From positions 1 through 64,000 of the forward strand of contig JANTQF010000051.1 in assembly GCA_032988165.1 (NCBI GenBank): DNA of 64,000 nucleotides. The letters run 5' to 3'. The notes under the pieces were generated by a model that did no database searches, was not told the origin of the DNA, and worked only from the letters and a program-made list of their open reading frames with translations. This stretch comes from Emmonsiellopsis sp. PD_33. Taxonomy: Eukaryota > Ascomycota > Eurotiomycetes > Onygenales > Ajellomycetaceae. Position 1 is the first letter of the stretch; each line of letters starts with the position of its first letter. The position numbers and the translations under genes were made by a program. This document shows positions 20,405-32,303 of this stretch, piece by piece.

Positions 20405-23400
20405 ATGACGCCAACACAAACCATAGGTCTCAAGGATAGTATGGAAATACCACCATCCACCCAACCCTCTCTGGCACGGCTTGAACAACTAGCACCCAAT
20501 GCCGTGGCTGCTCTGAACAAACCATGTCCCAGGCTTAGAAGAGAACCAGTATCCTACTCTTCTCCAGGCGACACCGAAATCGCCGAGGGCCTCCTAAAAC
20601 AGAAGCGCCAGCAAGCTTTTGCGTCCAAATCGCATATCTTCCGTCGACAACCTAGCAAAAGCGGCTTTAAAAATGACGAAATCATCGCGGTTATCGAGCA
20701 TATTGTTCGTGCCAATGGTTCTCGCGGGGTCCTCGAATCTCTGCTGGACAAGAGCAATGATGCAAAGACCGAGAAACGCCTATTCAAACATCAGGTGCAC
20801 CAAGTGGCGAATGCGAATATTAATCCCCTCCTAAAACTCGCAACGGAGATGTGTGAGCCGGCTATGGTGCAGCTGCTCAGCTTACATGCTGACGATATCG
20901 GCTTGAATGGGTCGTTGGCTATTGCGGTTTCCGGGAGAGATCTTGAGTGCAGCAAAGTACTGCTGCAAAATGGGGCAGATCCTAATGTCTGTCACCAGGC
21001 GTTTCTGGCAGCAGTGGGGTATGGAGATGTACAGATGATCCAGCTACTCCTCAGTGCCGAGAAGCGGATGGCTGCTTCGTGTCTTGACCAGGCGCTGCCT
21101 GTCGCCGTCTCTCGTGGGGCTCTTGATGTCGTTTCGCTGCTGCTGAAAAACGGAGCGAATGGTGATTATCCCGAAGTCTTGGAGGGAGCGATCCGAGCCG
21201 GGCGCGTTGATGTAGTGGCTGCTCTTGTTTTGGCCGAACGCTCGCCCGAGACCTCCTCGCTAGATCATGCTGTTGACGCCGCCTTCCACATAACCGAATC
21301 CAGCTCTAATGTCCAGAGAGCTTTGATCGAGGTACTGTTGTGTGGTGGCGCGAAAGGCGATACGGTTTCTAGAACGCTAGTCGAAGCTGTGAAGAGAAAC
21401 GACGAATATATTGTCTCTTTGCTCATCACCCATGGTGCCTCTGTGACCTATGACTCTGCAGAAGCCATTGTATGTGCGATTGGTGCGGGAAATATGAAGT
21501 TACTGTCAATTTTGTTCAAGGGACATATCGATGGGGAGACCAGCTCCCATATTTTGGCAACACTTCCTGAATTTACGTCCAATTTATCCGCCTCTAAGCA
21601 ACTGAGTATTATATCCTCGTTAGTTGAACGGGGTGCCTATGGCTATGCTCTTCATCCCTGTTTACTGGATGCCGTACAGCGGAATAACCAGGAGATTGTC
21701 GAATATCTCATCAACAAGCAAGCTTCCGTCAATCACGATAACGCTCAAGTCCTCCGTTGCGCCATTTCTTCGGTGTCCTTGCCCCTATTTCACATCCTCC
21801 TCAAAGGACGACCTTCGAAAGAAACGCTTGAACTATGCTTTCCATTGCTGGATGCAGTGCCTTCGAAGCCTCGACTACAGATTACAACGGCGTTATTAGC
21901 AGCTGGTGCGAAGGGTGAAGAGGTGGGCGGTGCGCTCATTAGAACTGTGATGTCTGATTTCACGAAGGAGAAGGAACCACTGATCTACGAATTCGTGCGG
22001 AATGGGATTGACGTGAACGTTGATGGGGGCAAATGCTTTCAGTTAGCTGCCAGTGCAGGAGATGTCGGTGTATTAAAGATACTTCTACAGGGCGTACCTT
22101 CACCCTCCTCGCTCGCTAAAGGCATCTTACCCGCGCTCGATCTACCTAATTCTGACCTTAGGTTTGCCGTGTTAGACCTACTCGTGTCCGCCGGTGCTCG
22201 TGGTCAACTTGTCGATGAAGGCCTTGTACATGTGATTGACGATAAACCTGTGGATATCCCGCTGTTAAAGCTACTCCTTGACAAAGGAATCGCAGACGTG
22301 AATTCCAACAACGGAAAGCCGATCGAACAAGCAACTAAGCAAGGAAATTCCGAGCTTCTTCGAGTCCTTTTGTCCTACAACCCATCGCAGAGTACTTTGA
22401 ACCTCGCCTTTCCCATCGCCCTCAACCTACAGGACTGTTCTATTCAACACGAGATATGCCACAGGCTTCTCGCAGCCGGTGTCAAAGGCGACCCGCTAGA
22501 TGCGGGCCTTATTGCTGCGCAGAGGTTAGCATGGAGTCGTGACTCACTTGTTGAATTGCTTTTAAGATATGGCGCCAACGTGAACTTCAAAGACGGAGCC
22601 GTCATTCGCAGGGCAATCAAGAAATCCAATGAGGGACAACTTAAGCTTTTGGTTTCTCAAGCACCCTCTACTGAGATTTTAGCTGCGGCTTTGGACTTGG
22701 TCTTGAGGACAGATACAACTGCAAAACTCCAAATGGCGACAACTTTATTGGAAGCGAGTCGTGGTCGTATACCAGAGGCTATAAACAGGCTGCTGGCTGA
22801 GGCGGTGAAGCTAAAGTCCGATCCCTCCTTTGTGAAATTGGTTCTAGGATATGATGCCTCGGTCAATTACCAGCATGGACAAGCTATTCGTCTATCAATC
22901 GAAACACAATCATTTGACGTCCTGGGTCTCCTTCTGTCACAGGAGGTTGCCAAAGATACACTGGAGGGAGCATTCCTGTCCGCCTGGAAGCTCAAAGGCA
23001 GCGAACGTCATCGATATACCGCCAAGATCCTCGACGCAGGTTATAGTGACGCACATATACATTCAGCGCTTGTCGAAGCAGTGCAGGAGTGTCCGTGCGA
23101 CACTGAAATTATTAAACTCCTTCTTAGACATGGCGCTTCCGTCCACCATTCGAATAATTACTCCTTGTCCCATGCCGCTACCTCGATGGATCATGAAACT
23201 CTAAAACTGCTTCTAGAGGCCGTGTCCGAACGGGAGGCTGTCACACAAGTCTTCGCCCATGCAATTTCTCCCGGGAAGGCTTGGCTATCCGCTCCCGGAT
23301 TACAGGTTGCAACACAACTCTTGGAAAATGGAGCATCGGGGGAGGCCGTTAGTGCAGCCCTATGTGTAGCGATTGAGAACTTCGGAGTCGTTTCAGAGGC

Positions 23401-25275
23401 CACAGAGTTTGTGGACCTCTTCGCACGCTCCGGAGCCAACCCCGATTACCAAGATGGCCGGGCTCTCAAACTTGCAGTAGCAAAGGGGAGCCCAGTACTT
23501 GTTCGCAGGCTTTTGGAGTCAATTGATTCGACTAGGAATCTTCCCGCTGCGTTTTCTACGATCCTATCGTCAGACTTACCTGAGGATATCACGCTTGAGC
23601 TGATCGAGGTCTTTACTCAATTTCCAGGTGGCATCCCAGATTTGAACAGTTACATGTACGATGCCGATGGAGAGCAACAAGAACCGGTTACCTTTGCTGC
23701 ATTGAGAAGATGGCCACGGGGAACCAAGATTCTGGAAACGCTTTTGCGAGCCGACATGTTGGTTGATCAAACTGTCCCCTATGTTATCGACGATAAAGAA
23801 GGTTTTGAGCAGGTTTCTCTCCTACTATGGGCGCTTCTGCAGCCACAGCAGAAGATAAGCCCTTACGTGATTGATTGTCTCCTTCAAAATGGAGGTGAGT
23901 TCACAAATTCGGATTTTTGAGTCAGTTTTTTCGATGCTAACACAGCTTAGCGAATGTAAACTTTCAGTCGACCGGATCCTCACATACGCCCTTGCTCGTT
24001 GCAACAAAGGAGAGAACGCCAGACATGGTGCTCAAACTTCTACAGGCTGGCGCTGACGTCTCAATATGCGACAAATACGAGCGCACCCCCCTTCTCTTTG
24101 CCAGCCAGCGTGGGCAAGTTACTACCGTCCAACATCTACTAAATGCTGGAGCTACCCTTGATGACGGAAGCATACACGAAGCTGCCCGTGAACTATATCC
24201 AGGAATTGTCAAGATGCTGATTGACTACGGCCACGACCCGAATTTTCCCTCCATCGCTCACGACGGCCGCAGTGCATTGGCAGAACTGTGCTTCTATGCC
24301 TCCGGCACTGCCACGGCCCTTGGCAAGATGAGACAAACCATCGACGCCCTCGTAGCGGGAAAAGCAAGCCTCACTTCCCAAAGTAGCGGAAAGCCTCTCC
24401 TGCTCCACGCTCTAGACAACCCCACCTCCAGCCCAACTATAACCAAAGCCATCCTAGCCAGCGGACTATGGCGCCACATCAACGACGAGAGAAACATCTA
24501 CATCCAAGACGGCTTCGCCTTCTCCCCAACAATGTACATAACCAAAAGCCTCCAAAGTTCTCCCAAAGACCAAGCCTCCGAACTTCTCCACATCCTCAAA
24601 TCTAACGGGTGCCGGGACGTCTTCTACAAAATCGATCCGACTACGGGACCCCAACCACCAGATATGGTCAACGCCCCCGCCGAAATCCTCGAAGAAGATC
24701 GCCGTCTGAAAGCCCGTGCTCGCCGTCTCCAAGAACAGGAGGAAGAACACCACCTAGCCCTCCAACGCGACCTTGCGGCCGCAGAACAACAACAGCTCCT
24801 CATGAAAGGCACGCACACCCTGCGGCTCCAGCAAGACCGCGAAGTCGCTGAGAACCGCGACGCGTGCACGACCAACTCAGCCCGCCTGCAACTCCGTCTA
24901 GACGCCGATGCAGCCACGCAACGCCAGCGGTTCGCGGAGCAACAGCGTACCGCTGACCTCCAGCAGGCACGCGCGCTCAACCAGCTACGTCTAGAAGCTA
25001 CGCAGGAGGAAGGGCGGTTGCAGATTGGATATCAGAAGGAAGCCGCGGCGGTTCAGCAGGGGGTGTTTGACGCGCGGGTTAACGCTGAATCGAGGCGTTT
25101 AAGAGAGTTGGAGGCCGCGAATGAGAAACAGTATAAGCGGGATACAGACCTTTTGGGCAGGCAAGAGAAGATGTTTGCGGGGAGGAAGGCGATGATGGAG
25201 GGGTCTGGTGGGTTTGGAGGGATGCCGGTGCAAGGGCAGAAGAGGATTGGGTTTGGGGATATGAGTCCAGATTGA
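20405..25275 (+). CDS. Giant ankyrin-repeat protein with ~95-residue super-repeats and C-terminal coiled coil
   Basis: Two exons (20405-23894, 23951-25275) give 1604 residues; the 56-bp intron starts GTGAGT, has GCTAAC and ends TTAG, and joins two ankyrin frames. After a polar N-terminal ~90 residues, ankyrin-like helices run to about residue 1330. From about 300 to 1060 they form eight successive blocks of 94-97 residues, each with a LLxxGAxG unit, an LLxxGAxVN unit and a weaker LLxxxPSxxTL unit. Canonical ankyrins such as TPLLFASQRGQ follow the intron. Residues ~1410-1565 are Gln/Glu/Arg/Ala-rich and strongly coiled-coil-like, followed by a Gly/Met tail. Ankyrins mediate protein binding; no enzymatic domain is seen and function is unknown. 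ATG at 20441 is an alternative start, and an upstream exon cannot be excluded. Confidence 0.85.
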
Positions 25276-25867
25276 GGTATTTTCTTTCCCCTTCACTCCG
25301 TTGCCCAATTTTTCCTCTTCTTGGTGAAAATGGAGATATTCGTTATTTCATTTGGGGGTTTAAGGTTGTCTCACTTTTATGATTTTGTATGCTCACTTTG
25401 CATTTCCTTTCTTTTTTTCCATCTCAAGATATTTAGAGCCTGATATTCTTGGATTTTATCATTGTGCTATGGTATCTATCTGCATTTGTTTGGGAGTTTG
25501 TATGCTCGCTATTCACAATTCCACCAAGATGAGCTTTTATCCGGAATTCTTTTTTGGTTCATTGGTCTATCTATATTCTGGCGATCAATTCCCAGGTTTT
25601 CTAACATCGCTTCCCCCCTACCCTGTGTATAAAACCATATACAGGCCAGCATGAGGGAGGAAACTATACAGAAATCGCCAGCTAACCAACAGTAAATCAA
25701 TACCGTGATTCAGCACATCTACAACCAAAAGAAAAATCCACAAAAATACCAATTCACCCTCTTATCTAAAAAATCAAATCATAAACAACAAAAAAAAAAA
25801 TCAGACCAGCAAAAAATTAAAACAGAAAGAAATATCCGAACCCCAGAGCCAGTCTCTATCTATCTAT
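25276..25867. other. Convergent intergenic region
   Basis: This separates the 3' ends of the ankyrin gene (+) and adenylosuccinate synthetase (-). It is T-rich then A-rich, as expected of opposing 3' flanks, with a short TATC repeat at about 25857-25872. No gene is visible. Confidence 0.7.
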
Positions 25868-27521
25868 CTATACCATCTCAATCATATGACTCCTCGCCGG
25901 GCCCGTTCCAATCCACTTAATCGGCACCCCCAATTCCTTCTCAATAAACTCCACATACTTCTGCGCATTAACCGGCAGCTCCTCCCACTTCGTCGCGCCC
26001 ATCGTATTCGCCTTCCAACCAGGCAACTTCACATACTCAACCTCCACGCGCTCCAACACCTCAGCCTGCGCCGGGAAAGAATCCAACACCTCCCCATCAA
26101 GCTTATACGCCACCGCCACCTCGATCTCCTCAAAGTCATCCAGGATATCCAACTTGGTCAGATTGATGGCCGTGTAGTGATTGATGGCATTGCTATAGCG
26201 ACACATGACCATATCGAGCCAGCCGCAGCGGCGCTTGCGGCCGGTGGTGACGCCGAATTCGCGTCCCGTGGTCTGCAGCTTTTCGCCGGTGGGGTTGAGT
26301 TGTTCGGTGGGGAAGGGCCCGGAGCCGACGCGGGTGCTGTAGGCTTTTACCACGCCGACGATGGAGGTGATGGCGGTTGGGTTGAGGGTTAGGCCTTGGA
26401 TGGCGCCGCCGAGACCGGTGCAGGAGGAGGTGACGTAGGGGTAGGTGCCGTGGTCGATGTCGAGCATGAGGGCGTTGGCGCCCTCGACGAGGATGGAGGG
26501 GGTGGTGCTGTATTTTTTCATAAAGGACATTTGGTCCACGACGAAGGGGGCGAGTTTGGTGCGGTATTCCTGTGCGTGTGGGGTTAGGGGGGGGGGGGGG
26601 GGTTCATTGAGAGAGAGAGAGATAAAGAGAGAAAGAGGGCGAGCTTACGTTAAATCTCTTCACCTCCTCCTCGAGGTCATACTTCAACTCTCCAAACCGC
26701 CTCGTATACCCCGCCGCAAGACTCCTCAGCTTCCTCTCCGCAACGCCCTCCTCCAGCACCTCCCCAATCCTCACACCCCTCCTAGCGGCCTTATCACTAT
26801 AGCAAGGTCCAATACCCTTACCCGTCGTGCCAACCTTCTTGCCGGCCAGGATCGCCTCCTCAAGCCCATCGACGACGGAGTGCAGGTCAAAGCAGACCTG
26901 GGCGCGATCGGAGATGAATATCCGCTTGTGCGCTTCCTGCAGGCCCTTGGACTCTATGGCTGCGAGCTCTTTGAAGAAGCTGGGGACGTGCACGACGGTG
27001 CCTGTGCCGATGAGGTTGATGCAGGAGGGCGAGACGAGGCCCGAGGGCAGGATGTGGAAGTCGTAGGTTATGTTGTCGTGGACGATGGTGTGGCCGGCAT
27101 CTGCGGGGGGTTGGGAGGGGGTGGTTAGCTATCTATGCGCGTGATAATACTTTGTGGTGTGTTCGTTATAGGCGTAGGATGGAGATATATTCAACGGCTT
27201 CCAAGAATCCCGCTATACGACCGGGATAGGAGGTGGAGGGGTAAACTCACTATGTCCACCAGCGGCGCGACAGCAGAGCGTAGCAGATTGCGAGAGGAGG
27301 TCTGTGATCTTTCCCTTTCCTGAACTCCAATTGTATTGTTAGCATCAATCCGTTAACGCGCGATCTCGAATATCGATATTGATATCGATATCAATATCAT
27401 AATGAAGGTGACATATCAGTTCCACCAACCAACCCCCTTCAACAAAAGAGAAATTAAAAGGATAGGAAGAAAATAACGAACCCTCATCCCCAAACTGCGC
27501 GCCCAGCACGATAGTAACCAT
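25868..27521 (-). CDS. ADE12: Adenylosuccinate synthetase
   Basis: Four exons (27482-27521, 27251-27319, 26649-27100, 25868-26569) give 420 residues, close to yeast Ade12 (433). It condenses IMP with aspartate using GTP to make adenylosuccinate, the first step from IMP to AMP, in the cytosol. The N-terminus carries the phosphate-binding loop GDEGKGK at residues 11-17, including the catalytic Asp, and then GGHNAGHT with the catalytic His. Conserved GTTGKGIGPCYSDKAARRG and the IMP/GTP-contacting TTGRKRRCGWLD are also present. Introns of 162, 150 and 79 bp interrupt these conserved blocks exactly in frame; the first donor (GTTCGT) is atypical. Intron 3 holds a 16-G run and a GA repeat. The identification is secure. 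Confidence 0.97.
26587..26621. repeat. Poly-G run and GA microsatellite in an ADE12 intron
   Basis: Sixteen consecutive G residues (26587-26602) followed by GA repeats (about 26608-26621) lie in intron 3 of the adenylosuccinate synthetase gene. On the transcribed strand this becomes a C-run and CT-rich tract. Confidence 0.95.
27375..27398. repeat. 24-bp perfect palindrome in ADE12 intron 1
   Basis: Two 12-bp arms (GATATTGATATC and its complement) meet without a spacer and form a perfect inverted repeat made of ATC/GAT steps, inside the 162-bp first intron of the adenylosuccinate synthetase gene. Confidence 0.95.
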
Positions 27522-28915
27522 CTTTCCCTCTTCTCTTCTTTTCTCTTCTCTTCTTCCCTATAAATAACCAAGGTCTCTCTCTCTAATTCGTCTACCCGTT
27601 TCGGTCGAAGGTCGCGAACACTCTCAATCTCAATCTCGATCGAACGGAGACAAAAATTGGAACCAGCGAGGGCGTTTATATAACTTCGAATATGGCGAAA
27701 CCAAAAGCTTGTCCTGTCGTTCTGGTCGATCCAAATTGGAGCCCGAATTGAGTCACGGCGGGTTGGGCGTTTTGTTGGTTTGCTCGGTGGGATAAGGCCA
27801 AATATGGATGGGATTTAATATTTTTTGGCGGGGCAAATCGGAGGCCGAAACGCTAAGCTGCTTGCATTTCTAGCGCCCCGATATAGGCGGGGTGTGGGCT
27901 TCTGTCTGGATAAATAATCTATTAGTTGCTGTGTAGATGGCCCAATTGGGACTTTTATTATCTCTGTATTATCTTTATATTATATTATATTCCTGTTCAG
28001 TTAACAATTAATTAACTTTTCATGAACAAAAATTGCAGAACAAAAAATCACTGGAGAAATCTCGGCAATCGCGCGGCAATCCGGAAACGGAAGGAGGGGT
28101 TCCTGATTCGGACGCGCGCTAGGGTTTAGGGCTTGTTTTAGGGTTCTTTTTTCTTTTCTTTTTGTTGGTGATCTTGATCATTGATGAGATGACGACGGCG
28201 ATGAGTGAGAGAAGCTTGTGAGAAATTACGATTTGCACCGTCAAGGAACGTGTCCGGAGTTGGCTTGGCCTTGATCAGGATTTGTCTGTTCAGTAACTCA
28301 ATTAAAATTGCTTTACTATGGCTGGCTGATAGCATCCGACTATCCGCAATTGACTCTTAAAATAACGTAGTAGACTGGTATCTTTCAAGGAAGTTCATGG
28401 ATATAAACAACCGCTATCTCAAAGAATTGAACTGCGAAAACTGCATATAAATAAACAAATACCCACTTGTCACGGAAGGAAAAAGATATCATATACTCGT
28501 ACAAATACACAAAGAGACGCCAACAAAAATGGGGGGGGATATAAGTATAAACTGAACGAGGCAGAAAAGGCCGCAGAAATGAATAAAAACACAAGAAGAG
28601 AAGAGATCACCACCATCACCACGCAGTTAAGAGTCAACTGACAGACAGGTGTACGAAAATTATCAAAAGTATATCAATCAACCGGGCCAATGCTCAAGTA
28701 GGCACAAAAGCAAAAACAAACTATCCACAGGAACCAAACTGTCGGATCGTACGGGGGTCGTGCATCTCTTGTTCCGCTCGATCCGCAAATCCTGAACCCC
28801 TATCTATGACTCAAATATGTATATCGCGGGCGGCTCCGTCCGTCCAGTCCTTCAATGCTCAACCGGTTTGTACCAAACCAATTCTTCCATCTTCATTCTA
28901 TCCTCCCTTTGTCTT
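27522..28915. other. Intergenic region, ADE12 promoter and 3' flank of the J-protein gene
   Basis: About 1.4 kb with pyrimidine-rich sequence just upstream of the ADE12 start (CT repeats near 27526-27590 on the plus strand) and A/T-rich sequence from 27950. Small frames at 28138-28335 and 28385-28594 (-) encode nothing recognisable. Confidence 0.55.
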
Positions 28916-31900
28916 TCAGCTGCCACCGGAACTCTTCCCAACCCCTCTCAACCACCTCTTCGTCCGATCCAACCCCTCCAGACACGTCAGGTGCTTCTCC
29001 CACGCAACCTCCCAATGCTCCCTAACAATAAAGTCCTCCTGCACACCGCGCAAATACGCATTGAACCCTCCCTTCCCACTACCAGCAACCAGCTGCTCCC
29101 CGTCCTCGTGGTTCTCCGTACTCTTCAACGCGCCTGAGCCCTGCGGCGACGAGTCAAGATCCCCATCAATGCGTAGCCGGGTCGAGTCGCCGACGGCACT
29201 CACCCAGTTCGGGGCTAGGCCTGTCAGGACAGTTTCTTGCCGGGCATTGAAGTGGCCTATCATTTTGCTGTTGAAAGTGTGCCATTCATGCATGTATGCG
29301 TTCATTTCGGCGACGTATCGTTCCCACATTGTTTGGATTTGTGGTTTCGTAAGTTGCGAAGCGAAGTTTGGTGCGGTCGGGGCTTTGGGCGGTTTGGGAA
29401 GGGGTAGGTCTTGAGGACGGACGGGGAGGCGGGTTCGGATGGTGTTGTCGGGTCGGGATTCAAAGGGGAGGGTGGTGGTAAGGTCGTTTAGGTCGTTGAT
29501 ACCTGTGCTGTTGGTTGCGGTGAATGGCGCGACATTGGTAAGATTTTTCAGGTTCAATGCGCTTGGTTGGGTATCGGGTTTCTGCTTAGGTTTGGGCTTT
29601 GACGGTTCTACAGTTGCCGCGGCTCCTGTGGTTGTACCAGTTAAGCCCGTAGTTACCGGAGTGGGCGGTTTTGGTGCTTTGGCGGCCGGGACGCCCTCAT
29701 CAATATCCATTTCTTCAACACCAGTAAACCCGCGATTAGAGCTGTCAAGTGTTTCTGTTGAGGCAGACGCTTCCGCTTTGGCCTCCTCTGCCTCTGTAGT
29801 TACTGTTGCCGGCTTCGGGATGGTAGGTCGCTTCACTGCCGATTTCTGGGGTTTTCTCGGGCTCTTCTGGCGCATAGGATTCGGATTCGAGATCTCGTTG
29901 TGCGGCATAGTCCAAATGTTAGTATTCAGAACGTCACTCCATTTATCTTCTGAGAACTTCGTCCCCATAACCCCTGTGGAAGGTCCGCTAGTATTATTGG
30001 TGGGCTCTTGTGCTGGAGCTGTACTCTGATTCTGGTTTTTCCCTACTCCGGGTTGTGGATGCGGGCGAGGATGCGTTGCAGAATTAGGCCTACTTATGCT
30101 CCTGCCCCGAGGGCGGGAGGATTTTTGCTGAGAAGGCCGAGGTTCCCTAGACAACTTAGGTGCAAAAAAGTCGGTCGCATGCTGAAACTTGCCATCCCAA
30201 TCTGATGCCGAGAAAGTAACATCGATACTTTCATGGCTTCTGCTCTTGTTGGGTTTATTGCCCAGGGAAACGTTTGCGAACGGGCCAAAACTGGGAGTGG
30301 AAACTGGGTCAGCGTTCATCCTTGTCTGATCTGCTTGGGTTGGATAGTTTGTGTTTATAAGGGGCTTGGGGCTATCACGGGAGCTCTTATCCGCATGTGG
30401 GGGCATAGCATTTGGTCCGCCAGTTTCATTGTCCCTTTGGGAAGATTTTGAAAACTGGGGCAAGATACTAGACGGGTATGCCCAAAGTGGGAGTGAATGT
30501 TCAGGGGTATTAATAGGGGCCGATGAGGTAAAACCCCATATTTGCGACCATTCCCGTGCGGAGGATTTATTGCGAGATGAGGCATACATGTTATTAATGG
30601 CATCTGGTTTGCCGCTTTCTTTAGAGTTCTGGAATTTTTCAGGGCCCCGATGGGGTTGAAAATTCGTAGCTTGGCTCTGTTGAGAGGGTTGTGGTGCCGG
30701 CGGGACAGGCCCATGAGAAGGACGTTGGTTAAATCCAGAGTTGTCTGAATGGAACGCTTCAGGTTGCACATTGTCAGTATCCGAGTTCCACTTTCGACGG
30801 GGCTTTGAGTTGGGGTTTCCATCCTGACGCGTATGGGATTCGCCAAAGAGCCAAGAGTCCGTGCGGGCTGCCCATTCAGGGATATTCTCACCGGAAGAAT
30901 CTGTATTTTGACGGCCAAAGAAGTCATTTGCGGCGTTGGTGGCAAATTTCCTGCTCCGTGGCGTCTTCTTGGGCCTAGAATTTAAAGGAACATCCTCCGA
31001 ATCGGTCGATTCTGGTGAGGAAGAGAACGTACGATCGCGGTTTGGTTTGAGTTTCGGGCTCGCGCTATGATGCCTTGTGTATTGGGGGGAAGTTGGGCTG
31101 GGTGGGTTAGTACGGGGACGGGAATCCGAATCCGCAAACGGGGAGTGCCGGGCGCCAGTAGAACGGCCAATTCCTGCACTCGATATATAAGTCTTTTCGC
31201 CACCAGTGCTTGCATATTTAGAACTCGTTCTGTGGAGATTCGGAGGGACACTAGTGTCTGGCACTTCTTCCTGCGTGGACCACTTCTTCGCAGTCGGCGA
31301 AGGGGCGGGTTCGAAATGTGGCTGGGGATAGGGTGTTCCAAACCGAGCCCTGTTTGTACTGGCATAGGCTGATGTATTCTGTGCCATAGGTTCGTCCCCT
31401 CCTGGAGTTCCAGGAGCAAATCCTTGCTTCTTCTTTGTTGTTTGCGCACGCTGTGGACCTGGGTATCCCGGTTTTGGCGAGGCGAAGAAGGCCTCATACG
31501 CAGACCGGGGCCGCTGAGACTGTGGATTTGATGCCGAAGGGTTATCAGGCATGGGACTCTGGTTTGACTGGCCTGTCTTGGGATTGAATCCTGACCATCC
31601 ACCTGTATTGGTATTTTTCATCTCCTGAAATGCACGAAAGGCATCAGCCCTAGTTCGCGAATCTTCATAGATCTTGTCCCATTTCTGCGAGCCTGCTTTA
31701 GCATAGCTAGCATACTTCTGCGATCCTGTGGACGGGGGAGTGGGGTACGACCCCGGAGTTGGAAACCCCTGTGGATGTTGCGCGTTGGGCTCGGACGGCC
31801 GTCTCGGTTGTGTACCTGGTGTTGGTGCCCTCCTGGGTTGGGTAGTCGGATTTGGTGCTGGTCTGGGTTGCGCAGCTGGATTGGGCGCCCTTCGCGGTTG

Positions 31901-32303
31901 AGCAGCATTCGGCGGCGGCGGATATTGCGGCTTGGGAACAGGCGCACTTGGTCTGGGTGGAGCGTAGAACCTGCCGTATCCCGCGCGAAGTCGACCAGTA
32001 TCATATTTTAATCGTTCTTTAGGGTCGATGAGGATCTCGTACGCGGCTTGGATAGCTTGGAACTTAGCATTGAACTCAAGTTCCTTCCCTGGATTTCGAT
32101 CCGGATGGCATTTTAGAGCTAGAGGGAGGATGGGATATTGGATTAGCTGTGGTTCAAGGCGCGGGAGACGAGCTGCAAATAGTTAAGGTATAAAAAAGCA
32201 ACCCACCTAGCTTCCGATACTTCTTCCTAATCTCATCATCTTCCGCTTTTTGATCGAGGCCTAGATCTGCATAGTAGTCTCTCTTTATATCCGCCTTCAC
32301 CAT
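28916..32303 (-). CDS. J-domain (DnaJ) protein with a very long disordered tail
   Basis: Two exons (32207-32303 and 28916-32118) give 1099 residues; the 88-bp intron starts GTGGGT and splits the J domain. Residues ~1-75 form the J domain: RDYYADLGLD, EIRKKYRKLALKCHPDRNPG with the HPD triad that stimulates Hsp70 ATPase, then IQAAYEILIDPKERLKYD. No Gly/Phe region or zinc-finger domain follows, so it is a class C J-protein. The rest is extremely Pro/Ser/Asn/Gln-rich, starting with repeated AQPRRAPNP-type units, and looks disordered except for a more ordered acidic/aromatic C-terminal ~130 residues (about 960-1090, with MWERYVAEMNAYMHEWHTF). J-proteins recruit Hsp70 to particular clients; the client here is unknown. 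An upstream in-frame ATG exists, but MVKADIKRDYY matches where such proteins start. Confidence 0.88.

Noticed and set aside
26445..27128. 227-codon plus-strand ORF
   Set aside because: Antisense to adenylosuccinate synthetase exons and its G-run intron; composition is Arg/Gly-biased as expected of a shadow frame.
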